From NCBI RefSeq assembly GCF_008329985.2, contig NZ_CP038437.2:2604001-2668000 (forward strand): a stretch of DNA of 64,000 bases, in the 5' to 3' direction. The notes beneath the pieces were generated by a model. It saw only the letters and a program-made list of their open reading frames with translations, was not told where the DNA came from and searched no databases. The translations under genes were made by a program, and so were the position numbers. Every line of letters starts with the position of its first letter. Position 1 is the first letter of the stretch. Positions 45,065-53,484 of this stretch are shown in pieces. This DNA comes from Halomonas binhaiensis. Its GTDB lineage: Bacteria > Pseudomonadota > Gammaproteobacteria > Pseudomonadales > Halomonadaceae.

Positions 45065-45613
45065 CTTCCCTCCTTAATGCATACATAATGATGAGTGCCC
45101 CAGGGAGCTGGATACTAGCTTCTGCCATCTACGGAGTTGATATCACCCTCTCGTGGAGTCGGCGTGATAGTCCAATTGGCCGCGTAGCTCCCAGTACAGT
45201 CTCGTCTACTCAGCACCAAACGTTCATTGAAAGCCAACAAATCCATGAGCTATCCCTTTCTTCCGTTATCCATGCATTGGGCATGATACACCGCAGGATA
45301 CACACCGGTTCAACTGTCCGGGTTAAGCGAGCACAGCGGTTCAAAGTGGAGAAAGCCGAGGAAGCTGACACGACTAGAGCAGGGCCCTTCTCCAGGCAGA
45401 GGTGAACACACCAGGAAAATCCTTCGGCCCTTTTCCTCATTAGGAGTTGGTGTGATGGATGCTCACTATCGTGGTAAGACACGCCTCCAAAACCAGTTGA
45501 CTGCCCCAGCCAAATACCTGGCAGAGTTATCCAAGCCCCATTTGTCCTGCACTATACCGGCTATTAATCTGTTGCCTACTCGCCGTTTACCGTTACGCGC
45601 ACAGGGATTTCCG
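45065..45613. other. Gap at the right end of the AT-rich segment
   Basis: 549 bp. Open frames here (45088-45405 plus, 45210-45482 minus) show no domain, ribosome site or repeats. GC content rises again through this stretch, so it may contain the right junction of the island. No inverted-repeat end or att core could be matched to the left side by eye. Confidence 0.4.
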
Positions 45614-45901
45614 ATGCCAAAAGTAATTCTCAAAGGATTCATCATTATCCCGAACAGGGACCTGGAAATGGTCAAGCAGGAGCTCCCCGTTCATATCGAA
45701 CTCACACGAAGTGAGCCGGGATGTTTAGTCTTCGTGGTAACGCCGGACAAAAGCCACCCAAATCGTTTTGCGGTATATGAAGAATTTGCCGACAGAGAGG
45801 CGTTCGATACGCACCAGGCCAGAGTCAAGAACTCGCGATGGGGCCGAGTAACATCAAATGCAGAGAGGCACTACGAAATCATTGAGTCAACACATGTCTA
45901 G
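45614..45901 (+). CDS. Antibiotic-biosynthesis-monooxygenase-like protein (ABM)
   Basis: 95 residues with the ferredoxin-like ABM fold: VILKGFIIIPNRDLEMVKQE, SEPGCLVFVVTPDKSHPNRF, AVYEEFADREAFDTHQ. The motif EPGC...FAVYEEF...H is typical of YgiN-like proteins. ATG 45614 has AGGG 8 nt upstream; a longer in-frame extension to 45452 has no similarity. Substrate unknown. Confidence 0.82.
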   Translation: MPKVILKGFIIIPNRDLEMVKQELPVHIELTRSEPGCLVFVVTPDKSHPNRFAVYEEFADREAFDTHQARVKNSRWGRVTSNAERHYEIIESTHV

Positions 45902-46015
45902 CGACGCGCAACCTTCCTTATGAACAGGGCTGGGGGCACTCTACAAACCACCGAACCCAATCTGTACATGGGTTCAGTGGCCTATTCTCTTCCCTTCACT
46001 TACCACTAACCAACC

Positions 46016-47248
46016 CTACTCCCAAGCCGGAAACGGATCTGGCAGTGTCTGCCAGTGTTCCTTGCCGGCGAGCATCTGCTCTTCGCTGAGCAGGCAGTCG
46101 TCGAGTGCCTGTCGGATTTTGCTTTCGTCGAGATTCTGGCCAATGAAAACCAGTTCCTGGCGCATATCGCCGAAGGGCTCTTGCCATTTGTGCATGATGG
46201 CGTCGCGATAGTCGGGATCTTGCGGCCAGCTTGATTCAGGCACGGCTTTCCAGAACATGCCGGCAAAGCCGTAATGGGCGATGCCGCCGGCCTGGCTCCA
46301 TTGGCCGGCAAACTGTGGGCGAGTCGCTAGCCAGAAGAAGCCCTTGGAGCGCAGCAACTTGCCGCCATACCAGTCGCCATGCAGCAGTTCGAAGAACTTC
46401 TGCGGCTGGAATGGGCGCCGGGCGTGGTAGGCAAAGCTTGAGATACCGTATTCCTCGGTTTCCGGCACGTGCTCACCACGCATTTCCTTCAGCCAGCCCG
46501 GGGCCTGCTGGGCACGGGCAAAGCTGAAGCGTTCGGTGCCCAGTACCTTGTCCAGCGGTACCTGGCCATGGCGGATGGGAATCATCTCGGCATCGGGATT
46601 GAGCGAACGCAGCACGGCCATCAGCTCATCCAGTTGCGGTGCATCGAGCAGATCCGTCTTGCTGATCAGCAACACATCGCAGAACTCGACCTGGTCGACC
46701 AGCAAATCGGCAACGTTGCGTTCATCCTGCTCGTCGACGACTTCCCCAGCCTCGGCAAGCGTCTGGGCCTCGCGATACTGGCGCAGAAAGTGAACACCAT
46801 CGACCACCGTCACCAGGGTATCCAACCGTGCGACCTGGGAAAGGCTCTGTCCGTCCTCATCAGCAAAGGTGAACGTTTCAGCTACCGGCAGCGGCTCGGA
46901 AATCCCGGTCGCTTCGATGACCAGGTAATCGAAGCGCCCTTCTTCCGCCAGTCGGCTCACTTCGACCAGCAGATCCTCACGCAGGGTGCAGCAGATGCAG
47001 CCATTGCTCATCTCCACCAGGCGTTCCTCGGTGCGCTGCAGGGCGATCTCTCCCCTCGCCTCCGCTTGTCCGTCTGGTGTACCGCGCACCAGGGCAGCAT
47101 CGATATTGACTTCACTCATGTCATTGACGATCACGGCCACCCGGCGGCCTTCACGGTTGGCCAGAATATGGTTGAGCAGCGTCGTTTTTCCTGCGCCCAG
47201 AAAACCGGACAATACCGTTACCGGCAATGCCTCCTGTGTGCGAGCCAT
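46016..47248 (-). CDS. zigA: CobW-family zinc GTPase (ZigA-like metallochaperone)
   Basis: 410 residues. Walker A GFLGAGKT (about 15-22), the metal-binding CxCC motif in NGCICCTL (Cys84, Cys86, Cys87), switch and NKxD-like SKTD, and a CobW C-terminal domain ([20 protein letters not shown]). ZigA/ZagA-type GTPases deliver Zn to client proteins during zinc limitation. ATG 47248 follows GGAGGAG by about 8 nt. It is divergent from a DUF1826 gene, a frequent partner in Zur regulons. Confidence 0.9.
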   Translation of the reverse strand: MARTQEALPVTVLSGFLGAGKTTLLNHILANREGRRVAVIVNDMSEVNIDAALVRGTPDGQAEARGEIALQRTEERLVEMSNGCICCTLREDLLVEVSRLAEEGRFDYLVIEATGISEPLPVAETFTFADEDGQSLSQVARLDTLVTVVDGVHFLRQYREAQTLAEAGEVVDEQDERNVADLLVDQVEFCDVLLISKTDLLDAPQLDELMAVLRSLNPDAEMIPIRHGQVPLDKVLGTERFSFARAQQAPGWLKEMRGEHVPETEEYGISSFAYHARRPFQPQKFFELLHGDWYGGKLLRSKGFFWLATRPQFAGQWSQAGGIAHYGFAGMFWKAVPESSWPQDPDYRDAIMHKWQEPFGDMRQELVFIGQNLDESKIRQALDDCLLSEEQMLAGKEHWQTLPDPFPAWE

Positions 47249-47390
47249 CACATCTTCTCCTCCGCCTTATGTCCTGATTCCTGATGTCCTCAGGTGCACG
47301 CCGCCTCGGCTTGGCTCGTTGCCCGGTACTTGCCAGATACAACCGACGACCAGACCGCTGGAACGACTGTGCTTTCAACGGCCAAAAAGA

Positions 47391-47413
47391 TACGTTATAA
47401 CATTTCTATAAAT
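47391..47413. promoter_or_regulatory. Candidate Zur box between zigA and the DUF1826 gene
   Basis: The 184-bp divergent gap contains ATACGTTATAACATTTC with the 8-bp palindrome GTTATAAC. The right part (TATAACATTTC) equals one arm of the gammaproteobacterial Zur consensus; the left arm is degenerate. Location between two zinc-limitation genes supports it. Confidence 0.45.
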
Positions 47414-47432
47414 CAACCCATGGAGACGATGA

Positions 47433-48104
47433 ATGTCAGTTCCCGCGCTCTCACAGCCCAACGCTGGTGATACAACCGCATGGCACGCTGAACATTGGGC
47501 CATCGGCAATGACATTGAAGTGCTGCCACGTATCTTCGAGGATCACACCAATATCGCCATCATGCGCCGGGAGCTTGATGCGCCACTGCTGGCCAGCGTC
47601 GCGGCGCAATGCCATGTCGATCGCGCCTGGCAATGGTCCTGGCTGGGCAGCCCCGATGCGGAAATGCAAGCCGACTTGCTGCGCCGCCTGCCCGCTCCAG
47701 CAGAAGCACGGCCACTGGTCGATGATATCCAGACGCTTGCGGAGGCCATGGCCTATCTGTTCGAAGCGGACATGATCGGCATTCGCCTGCGCTTGCTGGA
47801 TAGCGCCATGTGCCCACGCTTTCATTGCGACAACCTGCCGGTGCGCCTGGTCACGACCTACCATGGCCCCGGCAGCGAATGGCTCCCCGAAGCCGCACTC
47901 AATCGCGCGGGGCTGGGCATTCCAAGTGCCGACAAGCCGGAGATCGTCGCCGATGCCGCAGGCATCCAGCATCTTCAGGTTGGTGACCTGGGTCTGCTCA
48001 AGGGCAGCGGCTGGGTGGGCAATGAGCCACGTGGCCTGGTACATCGCAGCCCAGCACTCGATAGTGGCCAGAAACGGCTATTGATGACCATCGATCCTGC
48101 GTGA
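47433..48104 (+). CDS. DUF1826 protein, zinc-limitation associated
   Basis: 223 residues. DUF1826 features: RPLVDDIQTLAEAMAYLFEA, the conserved CPRFHCDNLPVRLVTTYHGP (about 123-142, with His and Asp/Cys as possible metal ligands) and GSEWLPE. The HxD arrangement recalls 2-oxoglutarate oxygenases. Genes of this family cluster with zigA and Zur targets; function unknown. ATG 47433 has GGAGA 8 nt upstream. Confidence 0.85.
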   Translation: MSVPALSQPNAGDTTAWHAEHWAIGNDIEVLPRIFEDHTNIAIMRRELDAPLLASVAAQCHVDRAWQWSWLGSPDAEMQADLLRRLPAPAEARPLVDDIQTLAEAMAYLFEADMIGIRLRLLDSAMCPRFHCDNLPVRLVTTYHGPGSEWLPEAALNRAGLGIPSADKPEIVADAAGIQHLQVGDLGLLKGSGWVGNEPRGLVHRSPALDSGQKRLLMTIDPA

Positions 48105-48205
48105 ATGTCATTACGGGGATGTAAACGACGCTTGAAATCGGGCTTGTCAATAGCACCTACAATGACAGAGCCACTTTTCTCAGCCCGTAACCGATGTGAG
48201 CCCCC

Positions 48206-48601
48206 ATGAAACAAGTGCAGCATGTCAGCCAGTTCATCGCCTGCTCGCCAGCCGATGTGTATGCCTTTGCTTCCAACCCCGCCAATCTGCCCCAGTGGGC
48301 CGCTGGTCTGGCACGTTCCGAGGTCAAGCAAGATGGCGACACCTGGATCGTGGAGGCGCCCTTCGGCCGCGTCAGAATCCGCTTCGCCGATGACAACGCA
48401 TTCGGCGTCATGGATCACGATGTTGCCTTGGAAGACGGCACCACGTTCCACAATCCCATGCGGGTCATTCCCAACGATGACGGCAGCGAAGTCACCTTCA
48501 CCCTGTTCCGTCAGGATGACATGAGCGATGAGAAGTTCGCCGAAGACAGGCAGGCAATCGAAGAGGATTTCAGGACACTGAAGGTCTTGCTGGAAGGCTA
48601 G
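48206..48601 (+). CDS. SRPBCC (polyketide cyclase/START-like) protein
   Basis: 131 residues. Single SRPBCC fold: HVSQFIACSPADVYAFASNP, NLPQWAAGL, FRQDDMSDEKFAEDRQAIEE and a long C-terminal helix. Ligand unknown. It lies 101 bp after the DUF1826 gene, perhaps with its own promoter. ATG 48206 follows AGCCCCC, a poor ribosome site. Confidence 0.83.
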   Translation: MKQVQHVSQFIACSPADVYAFASNPANLPQWAAGLARSEVKQDGDTWIVEAPFGRVRIRFADDNAFGVMDHDVALEDGTTFHNPMRVIPNDDGSEVTFTLFRQDDMSDEKFAEDRQAIEEDFRTLKVLLEG

Positions 48602-48704
48602 CAAGACGGTCGGGACAACAGAGATAGTAGGGGCTGATGCCACCTGCTTCCCTGCTGCCGGGGTATAGAGCCAGGATGTAGAGCTGGGGTGTGGAACCAG
48701 ACTA

Positions 48705-49445
48705 TCAGGCTTTACCACACGCCTCGGCAAAGCCCTTGAAGATGGCGTCGTACAGCGGGTGCTGTTTCGGCAGCCACTCGGGGTGCCACTGCACCGCCAG
48801 GGTGAAACTGGGTGCATTAGCGACGGAGAACGCTTCGACCAGCCCATCCGGCGCTACCGCTTCGATACGCAATCCTTCGCCTAACCGATCTACCCCTTGC
48901 TGATGCAGGGAATTGACCCGCGCCTGGCTTTCTCCGTAAAGCTCAGCCAGGCGTCCGCCCGCCTGAATCTCGAGATCATGCACGGGAGCATACTGCTCTT
49001 CCTTGGTGCCTTCTGGCTCGCGGTGATCGAGCATACCGGGCACCTTCTGCACGGCCTGGTGCAGCGTACCGCCAAAGGCCACGTTCAGCTCCTGGAAGCC
49101 ACGGCAGATGCCCAGCAAGGGCAATGAACGTTCCAGCGCCAGCGGCACCCAGGTCATGGCTGCTTCATCGCGATGCACATCATCACGGGTGTTTTCCGGT
49201 ACTCGCTCGGCGCCATAACGGCTCGGCAGCACATTGGTATAGCTGCCGGTCAGCACCAGCCCATCCAGCCGGTCAAGCAAGGCACCAGCCGCCTGCGGGT
49301 CCACATCCGACCACACTGGCAGAATGACAGGTTCCAGGCCGTACTCACGCAGGGCGCTGAGATATTTGTCGGTGACCATATGGGCGGGGTGACCTTCCAC
49401 CTCACGACGGCAAGCGATGACGCCGACCAGAGGACGAGTTTGCAT
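48705..49445 (-). CDS. puuD: Gamma-glutamyl-gamma-aminobutyrate hydrolase
   Basis: 246-residue class I glutamine-amidotransferase-like hydrolase. Catalytic triad visible: Cys114 (LGICRGFQ), His221 and Glu223 (VQWHPEW). It cleaves gamma-Glu-GABA to glutamate and GABA, the last step of the Puu route. ATG 49445 has AAGGAGG 5 nt upstream. It is divergent from puuA across a 298-bp gap. Confidence 0.92.
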   Translation of the reverse strand: MQTRPLVGVIACRREVEGHPAHMVTDKYLSALREYGLEPVILPVWSDVDPQAAGALLDRLDGLVLTGSYTNVLPSRYGAERVPENTRDDVHRDEAAMTWVPLALERSLPLLGICRGFQELNVAFGGTLHQAVQKVPGMLDHREPEGTKEEQYAPVHDLEIQAGGRLAELYGESQARVNSLHQQGVDRLGEGLRIEAVAPDGLVEAFSVANAPSFTLAVQWHPEWLPKQHPLYDAIFKGFAEACGKA

Positions 49446-49743
49446 GATGCCTCCTTGGATAATGCACATCAGAATGGAGAAAACACGGAATAGGGGCGAA
49501 TATGCCGACGATGATATCGCGTTATGGTTTTCTCAACATACCTTGGTTGTGTTTTCTTGCCAACCTGCCCTCTCGTCAGGCGTGAAAAACTCGCCAAACA
49601 ACGCTTTTAATGACTGATAAACATAGAAAAAACATAAAAAGCGACAGATGATTCAACTTTCGTCATAGTGTAAATAATTTGACAACAAAAGCCGGAAAAC
49701 GAAACACTAGTGACAACCTAATAAAATCATCACAGGTGACACC
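49446..49743. promoter_or_regulatory. Divergent promoter region of puuD and puuA
   Basis: 298 bp, AT-rich towards puuA (about 49610-49740). TTGACA at 49679-49684 is a candidate -35 for puuA but has no good -10 at standard spacing. No PuuR site could be assigned with confidence. Confidence 0.4.
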
Positions 49744-51120
49744 ATGTCCTCCTTACCCGTCGACGAGGCTCGTGACTTCCTGGCACGCCATCCTGATATC
49801 GACAGTATCGACCTGCTGGTCAGCGACCTCAATGGCGTTCTGCGCGGCAAACGTATCCCTCGTGAAAACCTTGAAAAGGCCTACGTCAACGGTATCAACC
49901 TGCCCGGGTCCGTGTTCGCCCTGGACATTACCGGCAACACCATAGAAGAAACCGGGCTTGGTCTGGATTGTGGCGACCGTGACCAGGTCTGCCGCCCGAT
50001 TCCTGGCACGCTGATGCAGACGCCCTGGTTGCGCAATGGCCGCCAGGCCCAGCTGATGATGAGCATGCGCGATGAACAGGACGGCCCTTTCTTCGCCGAC
50101 CCGCGCAATGTCCTGGCGCGTCAGGTACGGCGTCTTGCCGACATGGGGCTCACCGCCATGGTCGCCCTTGAACTCGAATTCTATCTGGTCGACCGCCAGC
50201 GTGATGAACGCGGCCTGCCCCTGCCGCCGCGCTCTCCGGCTACTGGCGAACGTGCCACCGAAAGCCAGCTTTATTCCATCTCCGAACTGGACGAATACGC
50301 CGATTTCCTGGAAGAGATCCAGGCCTGCGCTGCCATTCAGCAACTGCCGCTGGATACTGCGCTCAAGGAGTGCGCGCCAGGTCAGTTCGAGATCAACCTG
50401 CTGCATGGCGATGACGTGCTCAAGGCCTGTGACAGCGCGACCATGCTCAAGCGCTTGATCAAGGGCGTCGCCCTGCGCCATGGCTTCGAAGCCACCTTCA
50501 TGGCCAAGCCTTATGGCGCTGAAGCCGGCAATGGCATGCACGTGCACATGAGCCTGCTGGATGGCGAGGGGAACAATGTGTTTGCCGCGGCCGACGAGAA
50601 TCCGCTGGGCACGGCCACCCTGCGGCACGCCATCGGCGGCCTGAAAGCGCTGATGGCAGATTCCATGGCCCTGTTCGCGCCCAACATGAACTCCTTCCGC
50701 CGCTTCCAGCCCGGCCTTTATGTGCCCATGACACCGACCTGGGGCTATGACAACCGCTCGGTAGCACTGCGCATTCCGTCGGGTCTCAATGCGGCCCGCC
50801 GCGTAGAGCACCGTGTTGCAGGAGCCGATGCCAACCCTTACCTGTTGCTTGCCACGCTGCTGGCTTCAGTGGAATACGGCATTCGCCAGCAACTGGCCCC
50901 AGGTGAGCCGGTCACCGGCAACGCCTACACCCAGTTCGACGCCACCCTGACCAATAGCTGGTCCCAGGCCCTGAATCTGCTTGAAACCAGCGAGCCCTTG
51001 GGTGAAGCCCTTGGGAAGGATTTCCTCAAGGTCTTCCTGGCCAATCGACGAGCCGAGCGCAGCCAGGCCATGCGTGAAGTCAGCCGGTTGGAGTATGACT
51101 GGTATTTGCGCCACGTCTAA
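49744..51120 (+). CDS. puuA: Gamma-glutamylputrescine synthetase (glutamine-synthetase fold)
   Basis: 458 residues, the first enzyme of the gamma-glutamylated putrescine pathway: glutamate, ATP and putrescine give gamma-Glu-putrescine. GS-type motifs: LVSDLNGVLRGKRIP near the N-terminus, ALELEFYLVD (metal ligands), the NGMHVHMSL segment (about 262-270) and ANPYLLLATLLASVEYGI. Similar to PuuA and Pseudomonas SpuI. ATG 49744 follows AGGTGA. Related GlnA3-type enzymes act on other amines; puuD and puuC support putrescine. Confidence 0.9.
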   Translation: MSSLPVDEARDFLARHPDIDSIDLLVSDLNGVLRGKRIPRENLEKAYVNGINLPGSVFALDITGNTIEETGLGLDCGDRDQVCRPIPGTLMQTPWLRNGRQAQLMMSMRDEQDGPFFADPRNVLARQVRRLADMGLTAMVALELEFYLVDRQRDERGLPLPPRSPATGERATESQLYSISELDEYADFLEEIQACAAIQQLPLDTALKECAPGQFEINLLHGDDVLKACDSATMLKRLIKGVALRHGFEATFMAKPYGAEAGNGMHVHMSLLDGEGNNVFAAADENPLGTATLRHAIGGLKALMADSMALFAPNMNSFRRFQPGLYVPMTPTWGYDNRSVALRIPSGLNAARRVEHRVAGADANPYLLLATLLASVEYGIRQQLAPGEPVTGNAYTQFDATLTNSWSQALNLLETSEPLGEALGKDFLKVFLANRRAERSQAMREVSRLEYDWYLRHV

Positions 51121-51126
51121 GCCCGG

Positions 51127-51244
51127 AAAAGTGCCTGCGCTTGTTCATGCGGCGTTGGCATCGATCTCAAAGTGCTCATTTACACCTCGTAAACTCCGCT
51201 TTTCGATCGATGCCGCCTTGCCTGATCGTCGCTCGGCGACTTTT
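51127..51244 (+). repeat. Interspersed hairpin repeat, copy downstream of puuA
   Basis: 118 bp from AAAAGTGCCTGCGCTT to GACTTTT, beginning 6 bp after the puuA stop. The core stem is GGCATCGATC (51157-51166) with GATCGATGCC (51205-51214), perfectly paired. The copy at 17554-17672 has AAAAATTGGT/ACCAATTTTT at the same place. The loop (CAAAGTGCTCATTTA, GTAAACT) and flanks (CGGCGTT, GCCTTG, TCGCTCG) are shared. Confidence 0.88.
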
Positions 51245-51323
51245 CGCATCACGTCTAAGGAAACACGACATCGTTGATTATTCAGCATTTCCTTGATCAA
51301 CACGAATGAATGCGGGACATATC

Positions 51324-52838
51324 ATGACAAACACAACATCCCCGAATGCCACGTCCACGCCTCATCCTTTCGCGCCCTCTCTCCCGGAGCGGCGCGGTAC
51401 GGGGCGCACCATGGCACTGGTCTTCTCCCTGGCCGCCATTGTTGTTGGCTTGACGCTGTATCACGATGCCGGCACTGAATTTGGCTGGATCAGCCTGGTG
51501 CCGTCGCTGATCGTGCTGGTGGTGGCAATTGCCACTCATCGCACCTTGGAAGCCTTGGCCATCGGCTCCCTGGCAGGTTTGATTCTGCTCCAGCCCAGCG
51601 ACTACATCGGTGAACTGGCCGATATTTCCATGACGGTGATGATGGATGAGACCATCGCCTGGCTGATTCTGGTGTGTGGCCTCATGGGCGGATTCATCGC
51701 CATGCTGGAAAAGTCCGGCTGCACCTTGAGCTTCAGCCACTTCATGGCACGCCTGGTGAAAACGCGTCGTCAGTCGCTGCTCAGCACCGCGGTTCTCGGT
51801 GTATTGATCTTCATCGATGACTACCTCAACGCCCTGGCCACCTCGGCCGCCATGAAACGTCTCACCGACCGTTTCGGCGTATCCCGGGAAAAGCTGGCCT
51901 ACATCGTCGACTCCACCGCCGCTCCAATCTGCGTGCTGGTGCCCCTTTCCACCTGGGCGGTGTATTTCGCCGAGCTGCTGGAAACCAACGGCGCAACGGA
52001 TGGCTCCGGCATGGCGCTGTACATCCAGTCGATTCCGTTCATGCTTTATGGCTGGGTCGCCATGGGCCTGGTCTTCCTGGTTGCCATGGGCATGATGCCG
52101 GACCTGGGCCCGATGAAAGCCGCCGAAGCCCGTGCTCGCGCTGGCCAGCCGATTCCCGATGGAGCACCGGATGCCGGCATGGCTGATGCCGATGATCAGA
52201 CCCGACACACCAGCCCCTGGATTGGCGTGCTCAACTTCGTCGCCCCCATGGCCGTACTGATCGGTGCCAGTGCCTACTTCGAGATCGATCTGCTCAAGGG
52301 TGTCATCACGGCAACACTGTTCACCATCGTGTTGTACCTGATTCAGCGCCTGGCCACCTTTGCCACGCTGATGGACGCCATCATGGACGGTTTCCGCACC
52401 ATGATGCTGCCGCTGGCCATTGTCGCCGTGGGGTTCGTCCTGCGTGAGGTCAACGACCAGCTCGGCATGACCCAATTCATGATCGATGCCCTGGCTCCCT
52501 ACATCACGCCTGCCCTGCTGCCGGCGATCATTTTCGTCAGCATGGCCGTCGTGGTCTTTGCTACCGGCTCTTCCTGGGGCGTGTTCGTGATCTCGATTCC
52601 GATCGTGGTGCCAATGGCCATCCACATGGGTGCTCCCATGCCTTTGGTCGTTGGCGCACTGCTGTCTGCCTCGAGCTTCGGTAGCCACGCCTGCTTCTTT
52701 TCCGATTCTTCAGTGCTGTCATCTCAGGGCAGTGGCGTGCTTCCCATGCAGCATGCCCTGACCCAGTTGCCCTACACCTTGATCGGTGCTTTGGTGACGA
52801 CGCTGGGCTTTGTTGGCCTCGGTTACTGGCTGGTCTGA
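51324..52838 (+). CDS. NhaC-family sodium/proton antiporter-like transporter
   Basis: 504 residues, about eleven to twelve helices, NhaC/ArsB-type. Segments FIDDYLNALATSAAMKRLTD, DSTAAPICVLVPLSTWAVYF and ATGSSWGVFVISIPIVVPMA are characteristic. It could exchange Na+ and H+ or carry an organic substrate; location after puuA suggests a link to polyamine or GABA transport, but this is only positional. ATG 51324 (GCGGGA upstream) is preferred over ATG 51306, which has no ribosome site. Confidence 0.85.
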   Translation: MTNTTSPNATSTPHPFAPSLPERRGTGRTMALVFSLAAIVVGLTLYHDAGTEFGWISLVPSLIVLVVAIATHRTLEALAIGSLAGLILLQPSDYIGELADISMTVMMDETIAWLILVCGLMGGFIAMLEKSGCTLSFSHFMARLVKTRRQSLLSTAVLGVLIFIDDYLNALATSAAMKRLTDRFGVSREKLAYIVDSTAAPICVLVPLSTWAVYFAELLETNGATDGSGMALYIQSIPFMLYGWVAMGLVFLVAMGMMPDLGPMKAAEARARAGQPIPDGAPDAGMADADDQTRHTSPWIGVLNFVAPMAVLIGASAYFEIDLLKGVITATLFTIVLYLIQRLATFATLMDAIMDGFRTMMLPLAIVAVGFVLREVNDQLGMTQFMIDALAPYITPALLPAIIFVSMAVVVFATGSSWGVFVISIPIVVPMAIHMGAPMPLVVGALLSASSFGSHACFFSDSSVLSSQGSGVLPMQHALTQLPYTLIGALVTTLGFVGLGYWLV

Positions 52839-52930
52839 AGCACACAACTCTGGCCTGTACACCTAGGATTCACACACCATAGCGCCGCCTTTCCAGCGTC
52901 TCTCGTATTATCCCTTGCATCTCCCTTTTC

Positions 52931-52962
52931 TCCCTCTGCACATCGTGCAGAGGGATTTTTTT
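52931..52962 (+). terminator. Intrinsic terminator after the NhaC-like gene
   Basis: TCCCTCTGCAC (52931-52941), loop ATC, GTGCAGAGGGA (52945-52955), then seven T (52956-52962). Perfect 11-bp stem, 92 bp after the stop codon. Confidence 0.92.
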
Positions 52963-53036
52963 ATCTCCAGCATCGGCGCAATCCGCGCACAGGAACCATA
53001 CTGGGGATTTCCCCCTTGCGTATGTGGAGTCACCGT

Positions 53037-53444
53037 ATGTCCCGCATGATCTTCGTCAACCTGCCAGTCACCGATCTTGATGCTTCGAAAGCGTTCTATA
53101 GCGAACTGGGCTTCGAGAACAATCCGCAATTCACCGATGACACTGCGGCCTGCATGGTGTGCAGCGACGCCATTTACGTCATGTTGCTGACCCACGATAA
53201 ATGGCGCAGCTTCACCGATCGCCCCATCCCGCCTGCCACCTCCAGCGAAGTGATGCTGGCCCTGACCTGTGACGATCGCGATGCCGTCGATGCCATGATC
53301 GAGACTGCCGCACGTCTTGGAGGCACGGCAGACATCAATGCCATTCAGGATCTCGGCTTCATGTACAACCGCAGCCTGACAGATCCCGATGGCCATATCT
53401 GGGAAGCTGTCTGGATGGACCCCACTGCCATGGGCGGAGAGTGA
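53037..53444 (+). CDS. VOC-family (glyoxalase/bleomycin-resistance-like) protein
   Basis: 135 residues. Paired beta-alpha-beta-beta-beta modules: FVNLPVTDLDASKAFYSELG, and LTDPDGHIWEAVWMDP with the C-terminal Glu metal ligand typical of VOC enzymes. ATG 53037 has GGAG 8 nt upstream. Lies alone between a terminator and pbpC. Substrate unknown. Confidence 0.88.
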   Translation: MSRMIFVNLPVTDLDASKAFYSELGFENNPQFTDDTAACMVCSDAIYVMLLTHDKWRSFTDRPIPPATSSEVMLALTCDDRDAVDAMIETAARLGGTADINAIQDLGFMYNRSLTDPDGHIWEAVWMDPTAMGGE

Positions 53445-53484
53445 ACGAGAAGGAAGGAAAGCAAGCAGGCCTTCAAGAGCATGA

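Noticed and set aside
45088..45482. Open frames on both strands in the 45.1-45.5 kb gap
   Set aside because: Neither shows a domain, ribosome site or sensible composition; treated as non-coding.
49753..50811. 352-codon minus-strand frame opposite puuA
   Set aside because: Shadow of puuA; no recognisable domain and no ribosome site.
51297..52688. 463-codon open frame on the minus strand
   Set aside because: Very His/Gly/Gln-rich translation, antisense to the NhaC-type transporter; no family features.
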